Positions 16,924 through 26,245 are shown, counted from the stretch's first letter. The stretch is 64,000 nucleotides of DNA from Jannaschia helgolandensis (GCF_900109285.1 NZ_FNZQ01000001.1:835001-899000), one strand, 5' to 3'. The notes: generated by a model not told the origin, from the letters alone. Made by a program: numbers and translations.

Positions 16924-19701
16924 TCATTCGGCGGCTATCACATCAACCGCTTCGACCTTCACCGCCGAGAACTTGAACTCCGGGATCTTGCCGAACGGAT
17001 CAAGCGCCGGGTTGGTCAGAAGGTTGGCAGCGGCTTCGACGAAGGCGAAGGGCAGGAAGACCATGTCGGGGGCGATGGCCCGGTCGGCGCGGGCCAGAAG
17101 GGTAACCGTGCCGCGACGGGTCGTCAGACGGATCTGGCCACCGGGCGCGATGCCCAGTCTGCGCAGGGTGGACGGATGCAGCGAGCAATTCGCCTCCGGC
17201 TCCACCGCGTCCAGAACCTTCGACCGGCGCGTCATCGAGCCGGTGTGCCAATGCTCCAGTTGCCGTCCTGTCGTCAGGATCATCGGGTAATCCGCATCCG
17301 GCACCTCGTCGGGCGGAATGACAGACGCGGGTGTGAATTTCGCCCGACCCTCGGGGCGCGGGAAGCCGTCGCCAAACACGATCGCCTGTCCGGGATCGGT
17401 GGGCGAGAGCGACGGATATGTCACGGCCCCTTCGGTCTCCAGCCGGTCCCATGTGATGTTCGAAAGCGAATCCATGACCTGACCCATCTCGGCGAAAACC
17501 TCGGACGGATGGCTATAGTGCCAATCCAGCCCGCAGCGCCGCGCCAGCTCGGTCGTGATCCACCAATCTTCCTTTGCCGAACCCGGTGGAGAGACTGCGG
17601 GACGCCCCATCTGGACCTGCCGGTTGGTGTTGGTGACGGTGCCGGTCTTTTCGGCAAAGGCCGCAGCGGGCAGGATGACGTCGGCATAATTTGCCGTCTC
17701 GGTCATGAAGATGTCCTGCACCACAAGACAATCCAGCGCCGCCAGCGCGTCGCGCGCATGGGCCACGTCGGGGTCGGACATTGCCGGGTTTTCGCCCAGA
17801 ATATACATCGCCCTGATATCGCCCGCGTGGACCGCATCGAGGATCTCGGTGACGGTCAGACCCTTTTCGGCAAGGATCTCGCCGCCAAAGCCGCCGTCAT
17901 CGCCCCAGAGCGCCGCATATTTTGCCCGCACATCGTCGGACAACACGCTGGCGTAGTCCGGCAGGAACATCGGAATCAGGCCCGCGTCCGACGCGCCCTG
18001 CACGTTGTTCTGCCCGCGCAGCGGATGCAGCCCCGCGCCCGGTCGCCCGATCTGGCCGCACATCAGGGCCAGCGAAATCAGGCAACGCGAATTATCGGTC
18101 CCGTGGATGTGCTGGCTGATGCCCATGCCCCAGAAGATCATCGCCGACTTGGCGCCCGCGAATATGCGCGCCACCTCGCGGATCGTGTCTGCATCGATGC
18201 CGGTCAGGTCGGCCATCTTCTCGGGCGCGAAGCCTTTCAGATGCTCCCGCTCCGCGTTCCAGCCCTCGGTCATCGCCTCGATATACTGGCGATCCACCAA
18301 TCCTTCTTCGGCGATGACGTGCATGATCGAATTGAGCAGCGCCACATCCGCACCCGGACGGAATTGCAGCATGTGCGATGCGTGACGTCGCAGGCCCACA
18401 CCCCGCGGGTCCATCACGATCAGCTTGCCACCGCGCTTGGCGAACTGCTTGAAATAGGTCGCAGCAACCGGGTGGTTCTCGACCGGGTTGGCGCCGATGA
18501 CGATGGCGACGTCGGCGTTCTCAATCTCGTTGAAGGTGGCGGTGACGGCGCCCGACCCGACATTCTCTATCAGGGCGGCGACGGAGGACGCGTGGCACAG
18601 CCGGGTGCAGTGATCGACGTTGTTATGGCCGAAGCCCTGGCGGATGAACTTCTGGAACAGATAGGCTTCCTCGTTCGAACACTTGGCTGAGCCGAAGCCC
18701 GCGACTTCGCGCCCGCGCCCCTTAAGACCGTTCGCTGCGACGTCCAGCGCCTCCTCCCAGGTCGCCTCGCGGAATACCGCGCCGAAATCGCCCGGATCGA
18801 CGTTCAGACCCTTGGCCGGCGCGTCGTCGCGGCGGATCAGCGGTTTGGTCAGCCGATGTTCGTGATGGATATAGTCGAAGCCGAACCGTCCCTTGACGCA
18901 GAGCCGCCCTTCATTGGCGGGGCCATTGATGCCGTCGACCTTGACGATGCGGCCCGCCCTGGCCTTCAGCGAGACCTGGCAGCCGACACCGCAGAACGGA
19001 CAGATCGACTTGGTTTCCGTGTCGAAATCGCGACTGTCGCCGACCTGATCCGTCGCCACCATCGTCGCGGGCATCAGCGCGCCGGTCGGACAGGCCTGGA
19101 CGCATTCGCCGCAGGCCACGCAGGTGCTGTCCCCCATCGGATCGTCGAAATCGAACACCGGCCAGGTGTCGTGCCCGCGCCCGGCCATGCCGATCACGTC
19201 GTTCACCTGCACTTCGCGGCAGGCCCGCACACACAAACCACACTGGATACAGGCGTCCAGATTGACGCGCATCGCGACGTGGCTGTCGTCGAGCAGGGGA
19301 ATGCGCTCGACTTCCATCGTCGGCAGACGGCTCTCCTGCAGGCCCTGCGCATCGGCCACGTCCCACAGATGCGAGGACCTGTCGTGCGCCACTTCCCGTT
19401 CCGGCTGATCGGCCAGCAGCATCTCGACGACCATCCTGCGTGCTCCCCTGGCCCGCGCACTGTCGGTCACCACCACCATGCCCTCGGACGGTTCGCGTAT
19501 ACAGGACGCCGCCAGGACCCGCTCGCCCTCGATCTCGACCATGCAGGCGCGGCAGTTGCCATCAGGTCGATAGCCGGGTGCAGGCCTGTGGCACAGATGC
19601 GGGATCACAAGTCCCCGCCCATGCGCCACCTCCCAGATGGTATCACCGGGAACGGCCTCGACCGGCTGACCGTCAAGCGTAAAGCGAATGGTGTCGGACA
19701 T
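16924..19701 (-). CDS. formate dehydrogenase subunit alpha (molybdenum or tungsten)
   Basis: A large molybdopterin oxidoreductase of 925 residues that oxidises formate to CO2. Order of sites: 2Fe-2S ferredoxin domain (Cys37, 50, 53, 67), two 4Fe-4S sets (CIQCGLC from 151 and CVACGEC from 194), then the bis-MGD domain with its own 4Fe-4S (CPFCGVGC from 234). The metal ligand is cysteine rather than selenocysteine, in DHCTRLCH (Cys369, His370). The layout resembles alpha subunits of NAD-linked FdsABG-type enzymes, but no beta, gamma, FdhD or accessory gene is adjacent. The C-terminal domain is complete. Confidence 0.92.
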   Translation of the reverse strand: MSDTIRFTLDGQPVEAVPGDTIWEVAHGRGLVIPHLCHRPAPGYRPDGNCRACMVEIEGERVLAASCIREPSEGMVVVTDSARARGARRMVVEMLLADQPEREVAHDRSSHLWDVADAQGLQESRLPTMEVERIPLLDDSHVAMRVNLDACIQCGLCVRACREVQVNDVIGMAGRGHDTWPVFDFDDPMGDSTCVACGECVQACPTGALMPATMVATDQVGDSRDFDTETKSICPFCGVGCQVSLKARAGRIVKVDGINGPANEGRLCVKGRFGFDYIHHEHRLTKPLIRRDDAPAKGLNVDPGDFGAVFREATWEEALDVAANGLKGRGREVAGFGSAKCSNEEAYLFQKFIRQGFGHNNVDHCTRLCHASSVAALIENVGSGAVTATFNEIENADVAIVIGANPVENHPVAATYFKQFAKRGGKLIVMDPRGVGLRRHASHMLQFRPGADVALLNSIMHVIAEEGLVDRQYIEAMTEGWNAEREHLKGFAPEKMADLTGIDADTIREVARIFAGAKSAMIFWGMGISQHIHGTDNSRCLISLALMCGQIGRPGAGLHPLRGQNNVQGASDAGLIPMFLPDYASVLSDDVRAKYAALWGDDGGFGGEILAEKGLTVTEILDAVHAGDIRAMYILGENPAMSDPDVAHARDALAALDCLVVQDIFMTETANYADVILPAAAFAEKTGTVTNTNRQVQMGRPAVSPPGSAKEDWWITTELARRCGLDWHYSHPSEVFAEMGQVMDSLSNITWDRLETEGAVTYPSLSPTDPGQAIVFGDGFPRPEGRAKFTPASVIPPDEVPDADYPMILTTGRQLEHWHTGSMTRRSKVLDAVEPEANCSLHPSTLRRLGIAPGGQIRLTTRRGTVTLLARADRAIAPDMVFLPFAFVEAAANLLTNPALDPFGKIPEFKFSAVKVEAVDVIAAE

Positions 19702-19829
19702 GGGCGCGGCCCTCCCTCGGGGCCAACCCTAGAAGCGCCGCGCCAAAGCTGAAAGCCCATGCACGACACCGTGTCCCCCTGAAACGACGATGCCGGTTTC
19801 CGATCGTGAACCTGTGTCTTCCTCTTGGA

Positions 19830-19867
19830 AAAAATATTCCGGGGAGCGCGAGGGGCTGGCCCCTCGC
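19830..19867 (-). terminator. terminator after SDR operon
   Basis: Read on the minus strand, a perfect nine-base-pair stem (GCGAGGGGC/GCCCCTCGC, arms at 19859-19867 and 19848-19856) lies just beyond the SDR stop. A T-rich stretch (AATATTTTTT, 19830-19839) follows about eight bases after the stem. The gap between stem and T run is longer than usual, so termination is likely but not certain. Confidence 0.55.
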
Positions 19868-19874
19868 CCCCGCC

Positions 19875-20615
19875 TCAGCGGTTGCGCGCAAACAATCCGT
19901 ACCAGAGCCAGTCGGGCAAAAACTGCCCGCCGCGAAACAACCACGAAAAGACCGTCGGGAAGCTCTTCTTGAAATCGTCGGTGCACATCAGCTCGAACAT
20001 CTGGCGGGCGGCGTCTTCCGGCTCCATCAGGAAAGGCATGTCGAAATCGTTCTTCTCGGTCAGGCGCGTCTTGATGAAGCCCGGATTGGCGACCTGCACC
20101 GTCACGCCGGTCTTTCGCAGATCGGCATGCATCCCCTCGGCCAGCCACATCACCCCCGCCTTGGACGCGCCGTATCCGGTGGCGCCGGGCAGTCCGCGAA
20201 ACCCCGATAAAGACCCGGTCAGCACGATATGTCCGGCGTCGCGTGCGACCATGTCGCCGATCACCGCGCCGACCGCACGGGCCGCACCGGTGAAGTTTAC
20301 GTCGCACATCGCCTCAACCTGCTCGGGGTTCCATTCCTGCGCTTTCTGCGGCCAATAGACCCCGGCCAGAAAGACCAGCCCGTCGATATGTCCGGCCTCC
20401 GCCGCCGCCGCTTCGACCGATGTACGGTCGGACACGTCGCAGACAATCACCCGCGATTTGCCGGGCAGCCGATCGGCAAGCGTCTTCAGTTTGTCTTCCG
20501 AACGGGCCGACAGGATCACTTCGGCTCCGGCCCGTGACAGCGTCTCGGCCAGTGCCGCGCCCAGACCTTCGGATGCGCCGATCAGCCAGTACCGTTTGCC
20601 GCTCCACTCACGCAT
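19875..20615 (-). CDS. SDR family oxidoreductase
   Basis: A short-chain dehydrogenase of 246 residues. The Rossmann nucleotide loop is GASEGLGAAL, the active-site pair appears as YGASK with the upstream serine in LTGSLSG, and the C-terminus carries an aromatic stretch. GTG at 20624 is a possible earlier start, but ATG at 20615 gives the common form and overlaps the preceding stop by eight bases. It is the last gene of a minus-strand cluster that, as far as I recall, matches the genes beside rpoE-chrR in Rhodobacter sphaeroides, linked to singlet-oxygen response and membrane lipid modification. Substrate unknown. Confidence 0.85.
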   Translation of the reverse strand: MREWSGKRYWLIGASEGLGAALAETLSRAGAEVILSARSEDKLKTLADRLPGKSRVIVCDVSDRTSVEAAAAEAGHIDGLVFLAGVYWPQKAQEWNPEQVEAMCDVNFTGAARAVGAVIGDMVARDAGHIVLTGSLSGFRGLPGATGYGASKAGVMWLAEGMHADLRKTGVTVQVANPGFIKTRLTEKNDFDMPFLMEPEDAARQMFELMCTDDFKKSFPTVFSWLFRGGQFLPDWLWYGLFARNR

Positions 20616-21168
20616 GCTGTGCACCCATCGGGCGGATCGTGCAGAACAGCTCCGCCACCTTGATCCCGAACTTGCGGAACTGACTGCGGTTCAGGATGAC
20701 GCCATCGGGCTGAACATACATCCAGTCGACGGCATCCAGCACATGCCCGCCATTCGATTCAGGCAGTCGGATGCGATATCGCAGACCCAATGTATTGCCC
20801 GCCAGAGTGCCGCGACCTGTACCGATCACGTCGTCGGCTTCGGCGCGGATAGCGCCATTGTCCTCCAGCGTAAGGCGCCATTCCCGATCCTGCGTGCTGC
20901 CGTCATCGTAGATGAAGTGTTCATCCATCGTGCCGCGTGGCCCTTCCCACTGCATTTTCATCGTGGCGCGAAACCGCGAGGTGACGCGTCCGGTCGGACC
21001 GAAGATCATCCCTTCGCACAGAAGCTCTCCGGACAGATGCCGATGCATATCAAAAGTCGGCAGGTTTCCAACGTATTCATCGGGCTTCTGCGACGTGAAC
21101 CCGGTAAAATGGCGCATCGCCCAGATCAGCAGTAGACTGATCACGATGCCCAAGATGAATGCGGTCAT
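20608..21168 (-). CDS. DUF3833 family protein
   Basis: A 186-residue protein with one N-terminal membrane helix (FILGIVISLLLIWAM) and a lipocalin-like strand-rich domain: FDMHRHLSGELLCEGMIFGPTG, later EADDVIGTGRG and RLPESNGG. This pattern is that of DUF3833. It probably faces the periplasm, anchored in the inner membrane. Stops and starts overlap on both sides (MFS gene upstream, SDR downstream), showing an operon. The biochemical role is unknown; association with lipid-modifying genes suggests work on fatty acids or phospholipids. Confidence 0.8.
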   Translation of the reverse strand: MTAFILGIVISLLLIWAMRHFTGFTSQKPDEYVGNLPTFDMHRHLSGELLCEGMIFGPTGRVTSRFRATMKMQWEGPRGTMDEHFIYDDGSTQDREWRLTLEDNGAIRAEADDVIGTGRGTLAGNTLGLRYRIRLPESNGGHVLDAVDWMYVQPDGVILNRSQFRKFGIKVAELFCTIRPMGAQHA

Positions 21169-22391
21169 ACGTCAATACCTTTCCCGGTTCGGGCCAGCAG
21201 GGTCAGCGCCAGTGTCTTCAATCCAAGCGGTATGCCTGCATAAAGCAGTGTCAGAGACCAAAGCGCGAGATCCCCGTTCTGTTCCCCCGAAACGAAGCCC
21301 GAAGCTTTAAGAATAGGAAACAATGCGATCGCGGCAAGGGCCAGGGTCGCCTTGTTCACAAAGGACCACAATCCGAATCCGTCCGCCGCGGATGGCGCGA
21401 TCACGGCCATTCGCCGCGCGAACAGCGCCGGAAGAAGGCTCAGGTCCGCACCCACGGCTGCGCCCGATGCGATGCAGACAGCGGCGAAGGCCCAAAGGTC
21501 GCCCGTTCCCAGCGGCAGGGCGAAGGCAAACGCCACGATGGCAAGCGTCATTGCGGCCATCAGGGTATGTCGCGCGCCGAACCGCGCCGCCGCCTTGCCC
21601 CACGCCGGGACGGCGGCCGCCGCTGACAGAAAGAACAGCAGCAAAAGCCAGCCTTCCTGTCCGGGCGCTCCAAGGCGGTCGGCAACGAAGAACAGGAACA
21701 GGGTGGATGTGACCGCCACCGGAGCCGCGTTCACCAGCGCGATCAGCAACAGGCGTCGCGCAACAGCATCGGACAGGACGGTTCGCAGGCCCGTGGACCT
21801 GGGCGCTGTGCCGCGCGATGACCATTCGGGGGCCATCAGCAGCAGGGCCAGCGCGGTCGCGGCAGCAAATGCGAGTGCATACCACAGGAACGGCGCACCC
21901 GTGCCCGTCAGCACCGTGGGCAATACGGCAGCTATGCAGACACCGATCAACGCGCCGGTCTCACGCCAGGCGGCCAGACGCACATGGTTGCCGTCGGTTT
22001 GTGCGGCGCGGGCGACACCCTGGGCATAGAAACAGATCGTCAGGAACGAGAACGCCGAGAACAGCAAGGCCAGCGACAGGGCGAACCACCAGATCGGTGG
22101 CAGCATCGGTGGAATTGCAAACAGCATCGCCATCGCTGTGGCCATGATTGCGCCTGCCCCCGCGACCATCGACCCGCGAAACTCCCGCGTCCGCTCGGAC
22201 AAACAGCCCAATAGCGGGTCCTGCACCACGTCGAACAGCCGCAGAGCGAACAGAGCGATGGACAGTTGCGCCAGGGTGACGCCTTGTGTGTCGACGTAGA
22301 ACTTGGGCGCGTGAATATAAATCGGCAGCCCCGCCGCGGACAGCACTGCGGCAAAACCGGCATAGCGGACAAGCCCGCGACCAGGCGTCAT
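21165..22391 (-). CDS. MFS transporter, GPH-like
   Basis: A 408-residue integral membrane protein with about 12 helices, resembling the glycoside-pentoside-hexuronide branch of the major facilitator superfamily; the loop after helix 2 reads FDVVQDPLLGCLSERTREF, the D-P-x-x-G form typical of that branch. In this context it is more likely to move a lipid or a lipid-derived compound than a sugar, but that is inference. Its start overlaps the DUF1365 stop and its end overlaps DUF3833 by four bases. Confidence 0.83.
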   Translation of the reverse strand: MTPGRGLVRYAGFAAVLSAAGLPIYIHAPKFYVDTQGVTLAQLSIALFALRLFDVVQDPLLGCLSERTREFRGSMVAGAGAIMATAMAMLFAIPPMLPPIWWFALSLALLFSAFSFLTICFYAQGVARAAQTDGNHVRLAAWRETGALIGVCIAAVLPTVLTGTGAPFLWYALAFAAATALALLLMAPEWSSRGTAPRSTGLRTVLSDAVARRLLLIALVNAAPVAVTSTLFLFFVADRLGAPGQEGWLLLLFFLSAAAAVPAWGKAAARFGARHTLMAAMTLAIVAFAFALPLGTGDLWAFAAVCIASGAAVGADLSLLPALFARRMAVIAPSAADGFGLWSFVNKATLALAAIALFPILKASGFVSGEQNGDLALWSLTLLYAGIPLGLKTLALTLLARTGKGIDV

Positions 22392-23179
22392 GAATGCGTT
22401 TCGGATCGGGATGCGGGCCGCGAAACCTCAGGCGAAGGCGGCGTCGGGCGGCCCCGGAACGTTCCGCCTTTCCACCACAGCTTCAGCGCCTGCCAGTGGA
22501 TCAGTCCCAGAACCCGCCGCGTGCCGAACGGCCGGCGCAGCGCCGCGCGGATCAACGCGCGATTGGTCAGCGGCTGGCGCGGGCCGGTCAGCGTTGCCAG
22601 AAGACGCCCGTTACCCTGCCGGTAATCGATGCGGATCGAAATCCGCTCCGGCTGGATGTCGAAGTTGAACGTGTATCCACCCGCGACAGGCTGAAACGGC
22701 GAGACGTGCAGCACCTTGACCGACGACAGCTTCATGTCCGGCGTGATCGGGGCCAGATCGTCAGCGTGCGACAGATACGAATGACGGTCGCCATAGGTAT
22801 TCGTCACTTCGGAGATAACGGCCCGCAATTCGCCCTCCGCCCCCTCGATCAGCCAGAAACTGACCGGGTTGAAGACATGTCCCAGAACGCGGGGTTGCGC
22901 CAGAAGCAGGATACGCCCGACCGTCAGTTCGGGCAGGGCATCGGCCAGCACGTCGCGCACCCACCCGACACCGCGTCCCTGACCCGGCGGACCGCCGTGA
23001 TCGCGGTCGCGGATCTGCGCGAAAGCGCTGCCCTTGCGCGAAAACAGACCGGGCAGGGGGCCATCGTCGGTCGGGTCCAGCAGAATGTAATCGACACCGT
23101 AGCTGAAGTGATTCTCGACCCCCTCGGCATTGCGACCGTGAAAGGTCGTGCCTGGAATATGGTCGAGAACCCGTCTCAC
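22388..23179 (-). CDS. DUF1365 domain-containing protein
   Basis: A 263-residue protein with the DUF1365 signature (HVFNPVSFWL, EVTNTYGDRHSYL, VKVLHVSPFQPV). Genes of this family nearly always sit beside a flavin amine oxidase-like gene and often a cyclopropane fatty acid synthase; they are implicated in modified fatty acids, including furan or cyclopropane types. The first two residues overlap the end of the amine oxidase gene. No CFA synthase is seen in this window. Confidence 0.88.
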   Translation of the reverse strand: MRRVLDHIPGTTFHGRNAEGVENHFSYGVDYILLDPTDDGPLPGLFSRKGSAFAQIRDRDHGGPPGQGRGVGWVRDVLADALPELTVGRILLLAQPRVLGHVFNPVSFWLIEGAEGELRAVISEVTNTYGDRHSYLSHADDLAPITPDMKLSSVKVLHVSPFQPVAGGYTFNFDIQPERISIRIDYRQGNGRLLATLTGPRQPLTNRALIRAALRRPFGTRRVLGLIHWQALKLWWKGGTFRGRPTPPSPEVSRPASRSETHS

Positions 23180-24564
23180 GCGGCCGCGATGGCCGGACGT
23201 TGCCGCCGTCCCATGGCTTCCACGACGTCAAGCGCGCTTGCGAAACCGTCCTCGTGGAAGCCGTTCTTCATCCATGCACCGCAAAACCACGTGTGGTCGG
23301 TGCCATTGCGGGCGCGGATACCTTCGACCGCTTTCATCATCGCCAGATCATAGATCGGATGGCGGAAAGTGGTGCGGTCGTAGATCAGTTCCTCGCGAAT
23401 TTCCTGCTGGGAATTCAGGGTGGAAAACATCGGATCGTCCTGTGGAATGGGCTGCAGGCGGTTCATCCAGTAGGTTAGGCCGATGCGGTCGGGGCGCGTG
23501 GCCTGCTCGGCATAATTCCACGAGGCCCAGACCTTCCGGCGTTTCGGCATGACGGACGCATCGGCATGCAGGACCGCGTCGTTATCGTGATACCGGATGC
23601 GCGACAACATGGCGATCTCACCGGGTGTGGCATCGGACAGAAGGGCAAGGCTGTCATCGGAATGCGTCGCAAGGATCACATCGTCGAACACCTCCCATTC
23701 GCCGCCATTTGTCCGCACCTCGGCTCCGCCCGGTATGCGGCGGATGCCCTGCACCGGCGCACCCATCCGCAAAGTCACGTGTTGCCGTTGAAGATGCGCC
23801 TGCAACCGGCGGACGTATTCAATCGACCCGCCCTGAACCGTATACCATTTGTGCTGGCCCGTGTGGCTCAGAAGGTTGTGGTTCTGAAAGAACTGGATCA
23901 TCGCCTGCGCCGGAAAGTCCATCACGTTCCGGCTGGGCGTCGACCAGATCGCGCCGGAAATCGGCCCCAGATACCAGTCCCGGAAGGTCTGCCCCATACC
24001 GAGCCGGTCCAGAAAATCACGCAACGGCAAAGTCGGGTCGATGGCGGCCTCGGCGGCGCGGGCGTTGAACCGGAAGATGTCGCGTACCATCCGCACGAAG
24101 CGCGGCGACAGCAGGTTGCGGCGCTGGGCGAAGACCGTATCGGGCGACTGAAGCGAATATTCGATGCGTCCGCCCTCCAGCGAAGCGGCAAAAGACATAT
24201 CGCTGTCGGCAATCGGCACATCCAGATCCTCGAACAGCCGGACAAGGTTGGGATAGTTCACCTTGTTGTAGACGATGAAACCGGTATCCACCGGCTGGTC
24301 CCCGCGCCTGCCCGCCAGAACGGTGCGGGCATGACCGCCCAGACGGGGCGCGGCTTCGATCAGGGTGACGGCGTGGTTCGGGGCCAGCGCATGCGCGGCA
24401 GCCAGTCCGCTGATGCCGCCGCCGATGACGGCAATGCGCCGGGGCGGGGTCGTCGAATTGGGAAAAGGCAAACCGTATCCTGCTCGTCGTTTCTTGGGTC
24501 CGCATGTCTGCGACCGGGGCGGCGATGCGGTCAGTTGCGCATCCCGTTTTCTGGTCATGGACAT
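23176..24564 (-). CDS. FAD-dependent amine oxidase-like protein of the DUF1365 cluster
   Basis: A flavoprotein with an N-terminal dinucleotide fold (RRIAVIGGGISGLAAAHAL) and an amine-oxidase/desaturase-like body (QPVDTGFIVYNKVNYPNL). It leads the five-gene cluster. The longest frame begins at 24564 and would place about 40 basic residues ahead of the FAD fold; a TTG at 24471 preceded by an AGGA-type site gives the usual short N-terminus (PFPNSTTPPRRIAV) and may be the true start. In R. sphaeroides I recall a homologue upstream of DUF1365 linked to sigma-E control; here creA, not rpoE-chrR, lies upstream. Confidence 0.85.
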   Translation of the reverse strand: MSMTRKRDAQLTASPPRSQTCGPKKRRAGYGLPFPNSTTPPRRIAVIGGGISGLAAAHALAPNHAVTLIEAAPRLGGHARTVLAGRRGDQPVDTGFIVYNKVNYPNLVRLFEDLDVPIADSDMSFAASLEGGRIEYSLQSPDTVFAQRRNLLSPRFVRMVRDIFRFNARAAEAAIDPTLPLRDFLDRLGMGQTFRDWYLGPISGAIWSTPSRNVMDFPAQAMIQFFQNHNLLSHTGQHKWYTVQGGSIEYVRRLQAHLQRQHVTLRMGAPVQGIRRIPGGAEVRTNGGEWEVFDDVILATHSDDSLALLSDATPGEIAMLSRIRYHDNDAVLHADASVMPKRRKVWASWNYAEQATRPDRIGLTYWMNRLQPIPQDDPMFSTLNSQQEIREELIYDRTTFRHPIYDLAMMKAVEGIRARNGTDHTWFCGAWMKNGFHEDGFASALDVVEAMGRRQRPAIAAA

Positions 24565-24722
24565 GGCACGAAAAACGATCAGGGCAACAGGGCGCTACGT
24601 AAATTTGAAGACCCTTGGCCGCAACGGATCATGGCCCGATACGCGCCGTGATCTGGGCGGCTTCAGGGGGGGGGGCGACGATCTGTGGCGATCCTGGCTT
24701 TCGGTCCGAAATGCGCAGGCGT

Positions 24723-25199
24723 TTATTCGTCAGCCGTCAGCGTCGCACCATAAAGCGGCACGGTCGAGATCGACATCTTCGCCGATCCTTCCGTCAGTTC
24801 CTGCGCGTGCGCCAGATAGATCAGGGTCTGGTTCGCCTCGTCGAAGATGCGCTTGATGCGCAGCGATTTCAGGATGATCGACCGGCTTTCGCGAAACACG
24901 TCCTCGCCGTCTTCCGACAGGTCGATGTCGCCGACGCTGATCGGCCCGGTCTGGCGACAGGCGATCGAGGCATTCGACGGGTCCTCGAACCAGTTGCCAT
25001 TCGACAGGCGGTCGATCAGCGAGCGGTCGAAATAGGCGATGTGGCAGGTCACGCCTTGGACCTTCGGGTCCGGAATGGCTTCGATTATAATGTCGTTCCC
25101 GACCCAATCGACGCCAACCTCGCCGACTTGCTGGGCGGTTGTGGCGGCGGGGGTCAGGATCAGGGCGAAGGCCAGTGCGGCAAAGGTTGTTCGTATCAT
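24723..25199 (-). CDS. creA: CreA family protein
   Basis: A 158-residue secreted protein with a signal peptide (FAALAFALILTPAATTAQQ). The mature part has the CreA hallmarks EVGVDWVGNDIIIEAIPDPKV near its start and CHIAYFD, with NASIACRQTGPI later, so two cysteines can pair. The frame is open to 25325, but ATG at 25199 places the signal sequence at the N-terminus and avoids overlapping the divergent hydrolase gene. The function of CreA is not established. Confidence 0.88.
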   Translation of the reverse strand: MIRTTFAALAFALILTPAATTAQQVGEVGVDWVGNDIIIEAIPDPKVQGVTCHIAYFDRSLIDRLSNGNWFEDPSNASIACRQTGPISVGDIDLSEDGEDVFRESRSIILKSLRIKRIFDEANQTLIYLAHAQELTEGSAKMSISTVPLYGATLTADE

Positions 25200-25305
25200 C
25201 TGTGCGAACGTTCCGGACCGCGATTTCGTTCCGTTACACGATCGCCGGGACACGCTATCATGCCGCCACGTGATATAACGCAGATGCCAATACGGAGAGA
25301 CGATC

Positions 25306-26193
25306 ATGACACGCATGACGGCCAAGGACTTCGATCAGGACTTGCTGGACCTCTATGACTTCTACGCCCATGGCAAGATCACCAAGCGCGAGTTTCTGGA
25401 CCGCGCCGGAAAATGGGCCGTCGGCGGACTGACCGCCGCGGCCATCCTGACGACACTGTCGCCGAACTATGCACTGGCGCAGCAAGTGGCCGAGGATGAC
25501 CCGGACATCTCGGGCAAAGACATCACTTACGACAGTCCGAACGGTCACGGCGGCGTCAACGGCTACCTCGTGCGACCCGCGACAACCGAAACCCCGCCTG
25601 CCGCCGTATTGGTCGTCCACGAAAACAGGGGCCTGAATCCCTATATCCGCGATGTTGCGCGCCGGGTCGCCAAGGCCGGATTCATCGCCCTGGCCCCCGA
25701 CGGGCTGAGCAGCGTCGGCGGCTACCCCGGCAACGACGACGAAGGGCGCGAATTGCAGCGTGGCGTCGACGGCGAAAAACTGATGAACGACTTTTTCGCG
25801 GGCTACGAATACCTGGCCGCGCTGGACGGCATCAACGGCAAGGTCGGGGCGACCGGCTTCTGTTACGGTGGCGGCGTGGTGAACGCACTTGCGGTCGCCT
25901 ATCCCGAGTTGTCGGCGGGCGTGCCGTTCTACGGCAGGCAGGCCGCGGTGGAAGATGTGCCCAGGATCGAAACGCCGCTGCTGTTCCACTACGCTGCGCT
26001 CGATAACCGTATCAATGCAGGCTGGCCCGCGATGCAGAAGGCGCTGGAGGAGAACGACAAGGTCTATCAGGCGGAAATCTGGCCCGATGTGAACCACGGT
26101 TTCCACAACGACACCACGCCCCGCTACGATGCGGAGGCTGCCGAAGCCGCGTGGGAAAAGACGATCGCCTGGTTCCGCGTCTATCTTGCCTGA
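25306..26193 (+). CDS. dienelactone hydrolase family protein, exported
   Basis: A 295-residue alpha/beta hydrolase of the dienelactone hydrolase family (YghX-like). An N-terminal region of about 60 residues contains KREFLDRAGKWAVGG followed by a hydrophobic stretch and ALAQQ, which resembles a signal of Tat type lacking the twin arginine (KR instead). Catalytic elements: nucleophile cysteine in GATGFCYGGG, an aspartate after LLFHYAALD, and histidine in DVNHGFHND. The substrate is unknown. It is divergent from creA and stands alone. ATG at 25315 is an alternative start. Confidence 0.85.
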   Translation: MTRMTAKDFDQDLLDLYDFYAHGKITKREFLDRAGKWAVGGLTAAAILTTLSPNYALAQQVAEDDPDISGKDITYDSPNGHGGVNGYLVRPATTETPPAAVLVVHENRGLNPYIRDVARRVAKAGFIALAPDGLSSVGGYPGNDDEGRELQRGVDGEKLMNDFFAGYEYLAALDGINGKVGATGFCYGGGVVNALAVAYPELSAGVPFYGRQAAVEDVPRIETPLLFHYAALDNRINAGWPAMQKALEENDKVYQAEIWPDVNHGFHNDTTPRYDAEAAEAAWEKTIAWFRVYLA

Positions 26194-26245
26194 CTTTTAT
26201 CTTGTCTGACTTGCGAAACCGGGGCGGCTTGCCGATGATCCGCCC

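Noticed and set aside
17176-18690. A 504-codon plus-strand open frame opposite the formate dehydrogenase gene.
   Set aside because: Antisense shadow of a high-GC gene; the translation is Arg/His/Asp-rich with no domain, while the minus frame is a full known enzyme.
24596-24631. Possible sigma-E (ChrR-type) promoter: TGATCC and TACGTA on the minus strand upstream of the amine oxidase gene.
   Set aside because: The two boxes are 24 bases apart, longer than the roughly 17-19 expected for this sigma factor family as I remember it, so I do not call a promoter.
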